A stretch of DNA of 64,000 bases, from contig JAIXMF010000006.1 in the NCBI GenBank assembly GCA_025201365.1, positions 992,001 to 1,056,000 on the forward strand. The letters run 5' to 3'. The DNA comes from Syncephalis plumigaleata. Taxonomy: Eukaryota > Zoopagomycota > Zoopagomycetes > Zoopagales > Piptocephalidaceae. How positions within the stretch are numbered: position 1 is the first letter of the stretch; each line of letters begins with the position of its first letter. The notes under the pieces were generated by a model. That model did no database searches, was not told the origin of the DNA, and worked only from the letters and a program-made list of their open reading frames with translations. Made by a program: the position numbers and the translations under genes. Shown here in pieces: positions 49,196-60,926 of this stretch.

Positions 49196-50926
49196 ATGTC
49201 CTCAAAGCGCGAATTGGCCGTCGAAGATACAGAGCGTCAGTCAAAGTCGCGTGTACTTGACGATCGCACTGGTAATGGCAAAACAATGCCGGCCAATTTG
49301 GAAGAAATGGGCGAATTTGAAGATGCATGGGAGGACGAACTAGAATCTGATAGCGGTGAAGATATCATTGACGGAGAAGCCGAGTATGATACGACAATCT
49401 ACGAGGACGAGGATGAGAAGAATGGAGAGCGCGATAATGGTAATCATAGCACTTGTGTTGTATTGCTCAGGATAGCTACTAGAAATGTTGCTATTAAATA
49501 GATATGGAAGTTGATGGAACGATCAAGAGGTCAAGGTTTATTTGCCAGGTCAACAATTGGAGCAGGGTCAAGTGCTCGAGGTGGATAATTCAGCATATGA
49601 TATGCTACATAGTATGAATGTACGCTGGCCATGTCTTAGCTTTGACATCATGACCGACAATCTGGGTACAGATCGTTGTAAATACCCACATACTACGTAT
49701 TTGGTAGCGGGTACACAGGCCGATAAACCAAAGAATAACGAGCTAGTCATCATGAAGATGAGCCAGCTACATCGTACACGATACGACGATGATGGTAATT
49801 ATAGAGTATAATGAATAGATGGAATGAAACAGTCTTTTTTCTAACCATTGATATCATTGTATTAATAGAGGATACCGATAATGAAGATGACGAGGATGAC
49901 CATTTGGATGATGATCCCATTCTTGAGCATCGTGCCATTCCACATTATGGCGGTGTTAATCGTATTCGCGTGACACCACAAGAGGACAAGCAAATCGTGG
50001 CTACATGGGCTGATACGGGCAAGGTGCATATTTGGGATGTGCAGTCGCATGTGGCCTCGCTATCGAAACCGGGCACACCTCTACCGAAGCAAACTACACC
50101 CGTATATACTATTACCAATCATACCGTTGAGGGTTACGCCATGGATTGGTCATCTAAAGTAGCTGGACGGTAAGTAGTGAAGATATAGGATAAATCATTT
50201 ACTAATTACTATGGCTATAATAATGATAATAATAATGATGAAAGACTACTTACTGGTGATGGACATGGCAAGATATTTGTTACCATGACTGATGGCGCTC
50301 AATATCAAACGGATTCCGTGGCATTCCAGGGTCATCAAAGTTCCGTGGAGGATTTGCAATGGTCTCCCACCGAGGAAACCGTGTTCGCTTCTTGTTCCGC
50401 CGATCGTACCATTCGCATTTGGGATACACGGGCTCAGCGTACAAAGGAGGCGATCGGGTTCGAGGCACACACGGCCGATGTCAACGTTATCTCATGGAAT
50501 CATCGTGTCTCTTACCTATTGGCATCTGGCTCGGATGACGGTATCTTTAGTGTGTGGGATATGCGTACATTATCGACTACCGCTGGATCGACTACCGCGA
50601 CCACTACACCGGTGGCCAGCTTTAAATGGCATCACGCCCCTGTCACCTCGATCGAATGGTGCCCGAATGAGGAGTCTGTACTAGCCGTATCGGGTGCCGA
50701 TGACCAGCTTACCATTTGGGATCTTTCCGTAGAACCCGATCCCGAGGAGGAAGCCGCCATGGCCACCGATGGACAAGGAACAAGCGTGCCAGTACCACCA
50801 CAACTGTTATTCATTCATCAGGGTCAGAATGATATTAAAGAGTTGCACTGGCATAAGCAAATACCGGGCTGTGTAGTTAGTACGGCAGCTTCAGGATTCA
50901 ACATCTTTAAAACTATCTCTGTCTAA
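49196..50926 (+). CDS. RRB1: Ribosome assembly WD40 protein Rrb1/GRWD1
   Basis: Nuclear WD40 chaperone that, in yeast and human, binds ribosomal protein L3 for 60S assembly. Four exons with introns at about 49439-49500, 49795-49868 and 50170-50247. The order is an acidic N-terminus (FEDAWEDELESDSGEDII), the family box VYLPGQQLEQGQVLEVD, PCLSFDIMTDNLGTDR and YLVAGTQADKPKNNELVIMK. Another acidic stretch follows, then HYGGVNRIRV, GKVHIWDVQSH and EGYAMDWS. The last repeats are SSVEDLQWSPTEETVFASCS, ADRTIRIWDTR, ADVNVISWN, SGSDDGIFSVWD and IEWCPNEESVLAVSGADDQL. It ends FNIFKTISV. A one-base shift lies near 49520, just before the YLPG box. Confidence 0.93.
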
Positions 50927-51100
50927 TTCTGTTTTATGATTATTTAACGCGCGCGTACACAAACACACAATAAACGTGAATTTGTTTTTACATTATTTTT
51001 AATTCAATATTTATTTCTGTTGCTTTCTTATCCCTTGGAATTCCATATTTACACATCTAAAATAATACTTGTTCTGCTACTTATAGTGGCACGGTCAAGT

Positions 51101-53939
51101 ATGCCGCTACCCTTACGACTGACGAGGTCACCGGTAGTCTACGGTCATATACGTCGTATTGGATTGCCTTTAACAAGGACTACTAGTTTAAAAGGTGGAA
51201 TTCCACAACGAGCAACTATAGTCGTTAAAGAATACAGACGATCTCATTCAACTCATAATACTTCTCAGTTCCCGTCATCGAGTTGTATTTCCGAGAAGAA
51301 GAACAAGGACAAGAAAGACAGCAGCAGTAGTAATAGTAGTAGCAGTAGTAATGAAAAGGTAGCCACCTCCATAATAACGAATGGTCAACTTGCTAAAAAC
51401 GAAGAACACGATCGTGAACTACGCGAATTATTTGATAATGAACCCAACTATCATCATGCTTCTTCTTTGTCGTCGTCGTCTTCACCATCAAATGAAGTAG
51501 GATTCCTTAACACCGGACTATTCGGGAATGATCGATTGGCTACCCCGGATGGTTTTCGAGAACTGGCCGAGGAGAGTCTAGCGCGATCACGTCGATTAGT
51601 GACGATGATTAGTTCGGCAGATACAGATACGGCACTACGAGATTCGGTACGTCGATTGGACGAGCTATCAGATGCTTTATGTAGTGTTTTGGATTTGGCC
51701 GAGTTCGTTCGACACGTTCACCCTGATCATCGTTATGTCGAGGAGGCTCATCGTGCCTATGAACGATTATTCTCGTTCATGAATACACTTAATACGGATA
51801 CAGGTCTTTATCAGGCAAGTTGAAATAGTATCAATGCTAATGAATGCTTCTTATTTATCCTATATGTGTATATGATAATACAATTAGACGCTACGCCGAT
51901 TATTGACTATCATCGAGTGGCTAATCGGTTGGACGAGGAGGAGCGTCGGGTGGCCGAACTATTTCTACGCGATTTCGAACGATCAGGCATTCATTTACCG
52001 GCAACACATCGACGACAATTCGTCACGCTATCCGATCAGATTCTTGCATTATCGCGTCAGTTCATGAGTCGTACCGATAGGGATGGCGCATCTATTCCGT
52101 ATATTCAAGTGAACTATACGGATTTTACACGCGATTGCGAGTCATCGGTAAGAGGAGCTACACGACACGGTAATATGATTCGATTGCCCACCAATGATGT
52201 ATCGGCGCGTACTGTACTTCGATACTACAAGGGTGAATCAGTACGGGAGGACATGTATCGTGCCATGCATACGGTACGTGATGAGCAAGTAAAAATACTG
52301 GATGATCTACTAGTTCGTCGTGCAGCACTTGCCAAACTCGTAGGTTGGGATAGTTTTGCCGATATGTCATTAGATGGAAAGATGGCCGGTTCTTCAGGTA
52401 AATATTGATGATGATGATGATGATATATAGATATAGATATAGATTGCTAACCGATGGATATCACACTGACACGCATGAAATAGAAAGTGTACAGTCATTC
52501 CTGAACGGTCTAGCATTACAGCATTTACCGCAAGCACAGAATGATCTACATATACTTGAACAGGAGAAAGCACGTCAATCCAATAGTAGACGGCAACGCT
52601 TTACGCATGGGATCGCGACTATTACACGTATCATGCTAGGCAGCAGCGTTTACCGTCCAAGCACGATCAATCTAATGCTCGTTATGGAGATGACGTACGA
52701 GGCGGTATACCATTAGTGGCATCATTCCAAGCGTACACGTCGATCGGTCGTTGCATACAAGGCATTTCACGCTTGCTAGAAGCGCTCTACGGGATAAGAC
52801 TTGAACCGTCGGCCACCACTGCCGGTGAGATTTGGCATCCTAGCGTGCGTAAATTGGCGGTCGTCGACACGGTACGAGGGCGTATCGGCACTATCTATTG
52901 CGACTTGACCGATCGACCTGGTAAACCAGCTGGCGCGGCACATTATACCGTGCGATGTGCACGACGTGTATGGCCGGATGAGTTGCCCTCCATTCCAATA
53001 CCGGCGGAAATCTAGTTCGTCGAGGCGATCAAATGCGTCAATGCCAGTGGTGGTACTAGTGTGTGGATTTACGCGAGAATCGATTGGATTATCATTTTAC
53101 GAATTGGAAACGTTATTCCATGAAATGGGTCATGCCGTGCATTGTAAGTGTCTATCCTGAATATAATACAAGCGATACTAATTGTTTGCTCATTACCATT
53201 CATAGCGATGTTAGGACAAACGGATTTTCATAATGTAGCTGGTAAGTAGTCCTATATACTAATAATAACAGTACTAACGGTAACAATTATGTCATCGTTG
53301 ATTACATGTGTAGGTACTAGATGTGCCACTGATTTCGTAGAATTTCCATCGATTTTATTCGAGCAATTTGCATCGGATCCACGAGTACTACGCTTATTCG
53401 CACGTCATTATCAAACGGGCGAACATATGCCAACTAGGATATTACAGCGTCAACTTGATCAACGAGCCTATTTGGCAGCACTAGATAGACATCATCAGAT
53501 TCTGTTAGCATACGTGGATCAACTCTATCATGGCGTGCGATGGAAGTCAAATATGGACAACCATCTATCCGATCGATTGTTAGGAGAAGCGGAAAACAAC
53601 TCGATTTATAGTCTATTCCCGCATGTTACCGGTGCTCGTTGGCAGATGGATTTCACGCATCTTATTACTTATGGCGCGGGCTACTACGCCTATCTACTTG
53701 GACGCTCGTTAGCAGGACAAGTGTGGCGACAATGGTTCATGAATGATCCGCTGAATCGAATGGCAGGCGAACGATTACGCAACGACGTATTACGATGGGG
53801 AGGTGCTCGTGATCCATGGCGTTGCATGGGTGATCTACTGGAGGATGAAGCGATTCGTGCGGGTGGAGCCATCGGTATGAGTCGAGTGGGTGCTTTTGGA
53901 TTGCAAGACTCGCAAATTAGCACGAATTATACGAAATAA
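51101..53939 (+). CDS. OCT1: Mitochondrial intermediate peptidase (M3 family, MIPEP/Oct1)
   Basis: Zinc metallopeptidase that removes an octapeptide from imported proteins in the mitochondrial matrix. The presequence is basic (MPLPLRLTRSPVVYGHIRRI). Family blocks follow: GLFGNDRLATPDGFRELAEE, DEEERRVAELFLRDFERSGI and YAWDRDYY. Then come AGEIWHPSVRKLAVVDTVRG, IGTIYCDLTDRPGKPAGAAH and PVVVLVCGFTRES. The zinc motif is ETLFHEMGHAVH (HExxH), followed by GTRCATDFVEFPSILFEQFA, which carries the downstream glutamate of the metal site, and ITYGAGYYAYLLGRSLA. Introns include a GC..AG intron at 51815-51887. Others lie near 52398-52483, 53143-53206 and 53241-53313. One-base shifts lie near 51918, at the TTT at 52600 and between 52985 and 53030. 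Confidence 0.93.
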
Positions 53940-55604
53940 TCCAAAATGCTCATAACAATGTGTGTGTGTGTGTGTGTACAAGCAGACAAGCATATTTCGC
54001 CATTATTCATCACTTGTTATTTTGAACAACAACAAAAAGCCTCACCATTAACTTGATATTTATTTTCTTAGTATACAATTATTAAAAGCGTGATTTCTAA
54101 TATAAATGACTATGATACAGTACTCTATGATGAAACAATTATAATACAAAGCCTAATGAATACTAGTCAAGTGATTGATTGACTATTCGACTGACTAGTA
54201 ATACTCGTGTGTATAATGTGCGCGAATAGCATGTTTATTGTTAGTGACACTGATGCTGTTGTCGTATAGAATGGTGCATGTACATTCTTGCTTCCTACAT
54301 GATTGTGGTGGTAATAATTACAGATGCAAAAAGAGACCAATAGCTGTAAAATAAAGTTCGGCTGAATTCTAGTGAACACGCATGTAGCATTGTTGCCGTG
54401 CCTATTTACAACATTCGTACCACCATCATTCGTTGTGGTGCTTGCTGATTTAGACGCATAGTGCATGTTGAAGCGATACTTGTTTGGAATAAATCGTGAA
54501 TTGCTTCATTTGCTGTATACATGCGTACGACGTGTACACCACTAAGAACAAAGGAAAAAGGGGGGCAATGAGATAAGGAAAAGAGAAGAGAAGAGAAGAG
54601 AAGAGAGAAGAAAGGAAGGAGAGGCGCAGATGAAGTTATCATGACGGTGTGCCTCTCCTGTGACAATTACCGTCATCAGCATCAGCATCATTGTTAGCAT
54701 CATGTTGGTCGGGATTTTCCTTTGTACATTGTATCCAATAGACATTAAACTAGCCGTCTATTCTGATTGGCCTATAGTGTACGCACCAATAATTGACAGG
54801 CATCATCAATGATGAACCAATTCTATTCGAGAGTCAACAACCGCGTGGTGCGAGCTGTTGTACCACCCATTCGAGACTCGCATGCTACGTCTTTTTTCTG
54901 CTTGTCTCCCGCCTACTCTCCCCACATCATTCGCTCATATTTCCTCCTCTTTCGCTCTCCTACCACAAAAAAAGTACTACTACCGTGTGATGCATGATGA
55001 ATGACAACATTGAGCGACTAATGTACAGCATTGAGATTTAACCAACATCACTAATGTGTGAACCTACGCTGCAGTGTTAATTAACAATATGCAATGTGAC
55101 CGGTTCTCGCGGTTCCTTCCATCGCATGCGTTAGCCGAGCCCGTATTGGAGCAAGTTCACCGCATGACAAGTTGAAAGGGCATTGTCGTCGTTTATTGGC
55201 TTCCAGTTCGCATTGTAATTATTGCTGTTACTGGTGCTATTGTTATCGCATCTACTACTGCTATGATTACTACTACCACTACTACTATGATTGCCATACC
55301 TGTAATATCGAGGCGAGCATTGCTGTCATGAAGGGAGCAGTTGGCATACGCGTCATCTATCTGTGAACACGCTTCGACATTTGTCGACTTGCAATGCAAC
55401 CGGTTATCACCGATTCTAGTGTATATAAACAGCGCTTGACATGCACCAACTTCTTGTACTGTACTTCCGATTCTAACCACTCTACTACTATTTCTTCCTA
55501 GTAAATATACAACTTATTAGTTTTTTTATCTTATCCCTTAAGCTGAATTAAGCGCCTATTTTAATTATCTGTATTGTAACTTCAGATTGCTTAGATTAAA
55601 CAAA
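53940..55604. other. Intergenic, no gene seen
   Basis: Contains a (GT)n at about 53960-53977 and a GAAGA-rich tract at about 54580-54625. The right end carries the promoter of the next gene (TATA box at 55422). Frames here are short and unrelated to known proteins. Confidence 0.45.
55422..55429 (+). promoter_or_regulatory. TATA box of the Pro/Ala repeat gene
   Basis: TATATAAACAGCGC in context, about 180 nt before the start codon at 55605. Confidence 0.5.
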
Positions 55605-57390
55605 ATGAAGTCCCATATGATCGCTTCCACCCTCCTCCTCATCGCTGCCTTGAGCTTCGGCTCGGCCATGCCTTCCTATCGTAAGTAGTCGTCGTCATCA
55701 TCTCTATTACTTACATTGTTGTTACTACATTCCTTGCAATTGAAATCTTATGGTTTTATTTTGCAAGAAGTGTAAACACATTGATAAGAGAATATGTATA
55801 TAGCTTCAATGGCAATTTACTAACTTTGCTTTATTTGTAACTTACAGAGGTTGAGTCCCCAGCTGCTCCAGCTGCTCCAGCCGCCCCAGTCACTCCACCA
55901 GCTTCTTATACTCCAGCTGCTCCAGTGGCCCCAGCTGCCCCAGTCACTCCAGCTGCTCCAGTCACCCAGCTGCTCCAGTCACCCCAGCTGCTCCAGCTAC
56001 TCCAGCTGGTGGCTACCCAGCCGGCGGTAAGGAAGACAACCACGCTGATAAGGACAAGAAGCCATGCAACACCACCACCCCAGCTGCTCCAGCTACTCCA
56101 GCTACCCCAGCTCCAGTCCCAGCTCCAGCTGGTGGCTACCCAGCCGGTGGTAAGGAAGACAACCACGCTGACAAGGACAAGAAGCCATGCAACACCACCA
56201 CCCCAGCTGCTCCAGCTGCTCCAGTCACTCCAGCTGCCCCAGTCCCAGTCCCAGCTACCCCAGCTGCTCCAGCTACTCCAGCTGGTGGCTACCCAGCCGG
56301 CGGTAAGGAAGACAACCACGCTGACAAGGACAAGAAGCCATGCAACACCACCACCCCAGCTGCCCCAGCTACTCCAGCTACCCCAGCTCCAGTCCCAGTC
56401 CCAGCTGCTCCAGCCACTCCAGCTGGTGGCTACCCAGCCGGTGGTAAGGAAGACAACCACGCTGACAAGGACAAGAAGCCATGCCCTGACACTCCAGCTG
56501 CTCCAGCCACTCCAGCTACCCCAGCCCCAGTCCCAGCTCCAGTTGCTCCAGCTACTCCAGCTGGCGGTTACCCAGCCGGTGGCAAGGAAGACAACAACGA
56601 GGAAAAGGACAAGAAGCCGTGCCCACCTGGTACCAACGGTGGTCAGGAAGACAGCAACGTAGGCAAGAAGTACCGTCGCCACTATAACACTGGCTACAAC
56701 ACTGCCCCAGTCGCCCCAGCTGCTCCAGTCACTCCAGCTGCCCCAGTTGCCCCAGCTGCTCCAGCTACCCCATCCACTCCTAGCTACAACACCAAGCCAG
56801 CTAACGGTGGTACTGAGAACAACAACGCTGAGAAGAAGCCATGCCCAGACACCGCTACTCCACCCACCAAGCCAGTCACCCCACCCAGCCCTAGCTACAA
56901 CACCAAGCCAGCTAACGGTGGCACTGAGAACAACAACGCTGAGAAGAAGCCAGCCCACGGTGGTTACAACACCCAGCCAGCCCCTAAGCCAGCACCAGCA
57001 CCAGCACCCAAGCCAGCTGCTCCAGCTACCCCAGCTGGTGGCTACAACACCAAGCCAGGTAACGGTGGTACTGAAAACAACAACGCTGAGAAGACCCCAT
57101 CTCACGGCGGTTACAACACCACTCCAGCTCCACCCACCAAGCCAGTCACTCCACCTACCACTAAGCCAGCCACCCCACCCAGCAATGGTTATGACACCAA
57201 GCCATCCAAGGGTGGTGACAAGGAGGACAACCACGCTGACAAGGACAAGAAGCCATGCCCACCTGGCACCAACAACGGCGGTGGCAAGTATGGCGGTGGC
57301 AAGGATGACAATAAGGACGATGATGACAAGAGCGAAAGCGGAAGCGGTCTCGGTATCAACATTGCTGCCGACCTCGGTCTCGCCCTCTAA
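55605..57390 (+). CDS. Secreted Pro/Ala-rich protein with Cys-containing charged repeats
   Basis: Exon 1 (55605-55680) encodes the signal peptide MKSHMIASTLLLIAALSFGS. After an intron with a TACTAAC-type branch site, exon 2 starts at 55848 and ends LGINIAADLGLAL, about 540 residues in all. The body alternates Pro/Ala/Thr spacers (APATPAAPVTP style) with a charged module GGYPAGGKEDNHADKDKKPC. That module recurs about five times, each with one cysteine at its end; shorter GGTENNNAEKKPC/P modules follow. Regular single cysteines spaced by stiff Pro-rich linkers suggest cross-linking in a cell-wall network (inference); the spacers resemble O-glycosylated wall proteins. A one-base shift lies at a CCC run at 55965. 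Strong codon bias. Frames on the opposite strand with Trp/Ser repeats are shadows. Confidence 0.75.
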
Positions 57391-58318
57391 GCGTGTATAG
57401 CTTAATCGCCCCAAGTCTTTGTTTATCATTATAATAATACTGTGTGCTGACTACTACATAGTTGCTTAATTCCACAACAGCTATTTACCTTCTGCAAATT
57501 GTACCTCTCTAATTAATTCGGTCCTCCTTAATTATTTGCCGAGTTTTCGCAGTATATAATACACTAGTCTTCATTCTTGTGAAGAGAAGACTTTTGTTCT
57601 CTGAAAACGGTTTACATCTTCTGAATAAACTTGCGATGTAACAGCAATTAACTAATAATACATATATACGCTCGAATGCTCTAACTGACTGAAATGATGA
57701 TAATGATGATGATAAGACTGCATGATAACATACATGTCTAATATGCACGGTTATTACTTGGATTTTCCATTGTATTACAACTAATTGATCGGATGTCATT
57801 AATATCTTGAACAAACAGATAATAGCAAGTATGTTTCCATCCATGTTCATTACTACAGTCAATCTTAATGGTTGTAATGTTTCTTTTCAATTCATTTTAC
57901 GCATGGATCTACGGTCGAACATTGCATTAATGTTTGTATTTGCTTATGAAAAAGCGGCCAATAATAATAATAATAATAATGCGACAAACAGTCGAACTGT
58001 CATTAAGCAAGATCTACAGTGCAGCTTAAGGGGTATTAATCATTTCATTCATGGATGTAATCATCATCCCTATTACGTGTACTTTTTCTTATGCATCCAG
58101 TATGATCAATTAAACGTAGTCGCTAGTATGCTAGACATTTTAATATAAAGTGCCAATGCCGCGATGGCATAACTAACTTACACTTGCTTATCATTGACTT
58201 TAACTGATATCCTCCCACTAGATATATCACCTTCTTCTTCTTCTTCTTCTTCACTGTTAGCAATTTTTCTTACTCACTCTTTGATATTTGATTCTTTTTA
58301 TTTATACATTTCATAAAC
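57391..58318. other. Intergenic, no gene seen
   Basis: AT-rich; contains an (AAT)n tract at about 57960-57980. Frames are short. Confidence 0.45.
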
Positions 58319-59103
58319 ATGAAGTTTCTATACACCAAACTAAGCGCAACAATTCTACTATGGCCTATTCTAGCAATGCAGCACTGATAAGATATCAGTA
58401 TGACTCGCTTGGTCATTCGATTACTCCTGGCACGCCCAATCATGGAGATAGAAACAATCCGGGCAATCGAATAACGACATATCCGGTCCATCTATCCCAA
58501 TTCATGCAATGAAGGCAGCGAAGAAGGCAACAACTCTAAGGACATTAACGGTGGAAATAATAGTGATAACAAAAATGGAGAAGACAATGGAGAAGGCAGT
58601 AATCCTAAAGGTGCCAACGGTGAAAGTGAAGTTGATGAAGGTGATAATAATAATAATAATAATAATAGTGGCGATAATGAAGACGATCATGACACCAGTA
58701 ATGGTGGGGGTAATCCTAGTGAAAAGAAGAAAGGTAATAAGCCTGGCGAGAATAACGGGAAGCACAACGACCCTAGTGACAGTTTAATCAAAATCAATGC
58801 TCAGGGATTGCAACTTCTTAATAATGTAAATGCTCTTACTGGCATTTCTAATGGGCAATTGAAGCAAGGAACCCATGATCAGAAGGATGCCAATAATCCT
58901 GATGGATTAGACAATCATGACGTGGCAGTCATGACAGTGACAATCATGACAGCGACAATAGTAACAGTAGTGATAATAAGAAGAATGCCGATCATATTGG
59001 TGGCTCTCTTATTAATGCCACTTATCCGGAATGCGTATTCTTAATAATGTCAACGTAGCTGATCATCTAACTAATGGACATACAAATCAAGTTGTTCGAT
59101 AAT
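58319..59103 (+). CDS. Secreted Asn/Asp/Gly-rich hydrophilic protein
   Basis: Starts MKFLYTKLSATILLWPILAM, a probable signal peptide. The reading frame then shifts near 58375 and 58510 into a long hydrophilic frame (EGSEEGNNSKDINGGNNSD, a seven-Asn run, NPSEKKKGNKPGENNGK, INAQGLQLLNNVNALTGIS). Two further shifts near 58925 and 59040 give a last part with SLINATYPECVF and HLTNGHTNQVVR. The total is roughly 255 residues, dominated by Asn, Asp, Gly, Ser and Lys, with one cysteine. It is not a recognised family. It resembles the neighbours in being secreted and low-complexity, but its codons are AT-rich. The number of shifts needed makes the model weak; it may be a degraded gene. Confidence 0.45.
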
Positions 59104-60926
59104 TGTATTAGTCGAATAATGTCAAAGATTTAGTAAATAAGATTCATTCATACATTGATTAATGACTATTGTAACTGTGTTTTAGGCAAAATTAAATTTA
59201 TTAGTCGTCTAAATGGTGTATAGCTTACTAGCTTGAATTGACAATACAGTACTAATAATTACCTACTATCATCTACTCTAGTCATATTGACCATATGGTG
59301 AAAGTGAGCCATTTTCTACATCAATCGTTCTTAATGGACATCATCAATAATGTGATTGGACACTGGCTAGGATTGATGAGCACAAGCATTTCCCGCCATC
59401 ATCTCCTGCAGTTTTCCCCTAGTATTGAACTAAAATAAGACGCCAAGATATGGAAAGAATGTCCTGCTGCCACATGTGCATTTAATTGACGCTATCCGCT
59501 TGACACATTCCGTCATATCATGACAATGAAGCTAATCGTTTGTGATCGCATGTATACTTGTACAATTGATACTGATATATATATTGTGTGTGTATGTGTG
59601 TAAGCAAGTGAAAGAGAGAGGATGTAGGGATGTAGGGATGTAGGGATGCGAACAAGAGTGGGTCTATCATCGATGCCTGTCCATGCCTGTTCATGTCTGT
59701 CTGTGTGTATGTGCAAACGCTCACATCCTTGGAATGTCAACGATGCTCGACTAACCTGTCTATGCGGAAATAGTTGAATTCGGCATTTCAAGACAATATT
59801 CCTCATTCTAAGCAAAAGCAGGATTTTTCGCTTGCATGGCACTTGATGGATGCTATTGGTTTAACAGGCTGCATACCAGCCATGCAACAGAATGGAGCTC
59901 CATTGATGATAGCACGATAGTGTGGCAAAGTCTGAACGAATCCAACTCATCACCCATATCTGGTCGCCTTTCTTGACCGACATATTATCATGCGTGACTC
60001 AAGCGAGCGTATAGACTCACAGTTAAAAATAACAATTATAGCTGCTTAGTTGTAACCAAGGGAAAAGCACCTGTGAGAAATGTACCAAGGATGGATTATA
60101 GTACATTATTCTAGAATTGCGCGTCAAGCATAATAATAATAATAATAAGCGCCATTAGCTTCTTAATCGACATTGATATGATACTATTTCGTTCTCCATA
60201 TTCGATAACTCTTTTTTTACATCAACGCATGGTGATGTATACGTAGTACACTGCTGAATTGCCAACTATGGTTTACACGCGGTGATGATGGCTCCATAGA
60301 GTCTAGACAAAGGTCCAATAGATATGAGGTGAACTAAACGAGAGCGAGCGAGCGAGCGAGCGAGAAAGGCAAGAAACATGAAAGCGAATCAATCAACCAG
60401 TAGCCGAATACATGCGTGCTGCCTGAAATAAAATCCACGCGGTTACACGACATATTGTGACTGTAGTCATTCCATTCGTTCTATTGGTTCCACTCGGCTG
60501 TGCAGAATGCCACTGGTTTTTCATGGGACGACTAGTAAACGAGCTACACACATACACACACTTGCTCGTAGACACACACAGACACACGCGCGCGAATAAC
60601 CTGATCTGCCCATCTTTTGCCATCCCTTCAACGCAAACCGCGCTGTTTGTGCTCGTCTCCCCGTGTACGAGTATAGCTGACCACATGTGCCGAGCTGTAA
60701 GAACTTTTTTCTGTAGCTAGATGAATTCATCTACTATAAAGCGACATCCCGCAATGTTTCGCCCTTTCGTCTAATTCACTACACACTTACTGTATCCTCT
60801 CTTTGTCGTACTCCTCTATACTTGCTTCTTATACTGCTTATAATCAACCTAGTTGTTCATATTGGTTATAATTAGATACAACCAGTTCTATCTTCTTCTT
60901 TAGTTTAATATATTATTTCTGCAACC
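59104..60926. other. Intergenic, about 1.8 kb
   Basis: Simple repeats only: three tandem TGTAGGGA units at about 59623-59646, (GCGA)n at about 60342-60363, and ACAC-rich sequence near 60545-60590. The TATA promoter of the next gene lies at 60735. No gene supported. Confidence 0.45.
60735..60740 (+). promoter_or_regulatory. TATA box of the Gly-Asn repeat gene
   Basis: CTACTATAAAGCGAC in context, about 190 nt before the start codon at 60927. Confidence 0.5.

Noticed and set aside
55906-57429. 507-codon minus-strand frame rich in Trp, Ser and Val
   Set aside because: It is the reverse shadow of the Pro/Ala repeat gene; the plus strand has the signal peptide, intron and stop in register.
59623-59646. 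Tandem TGTAGGGA units as an internal telomere-like tract
   Set aside because: Only three units and a different unit from the common fungal TTAGGG; more simply a microsatellite.
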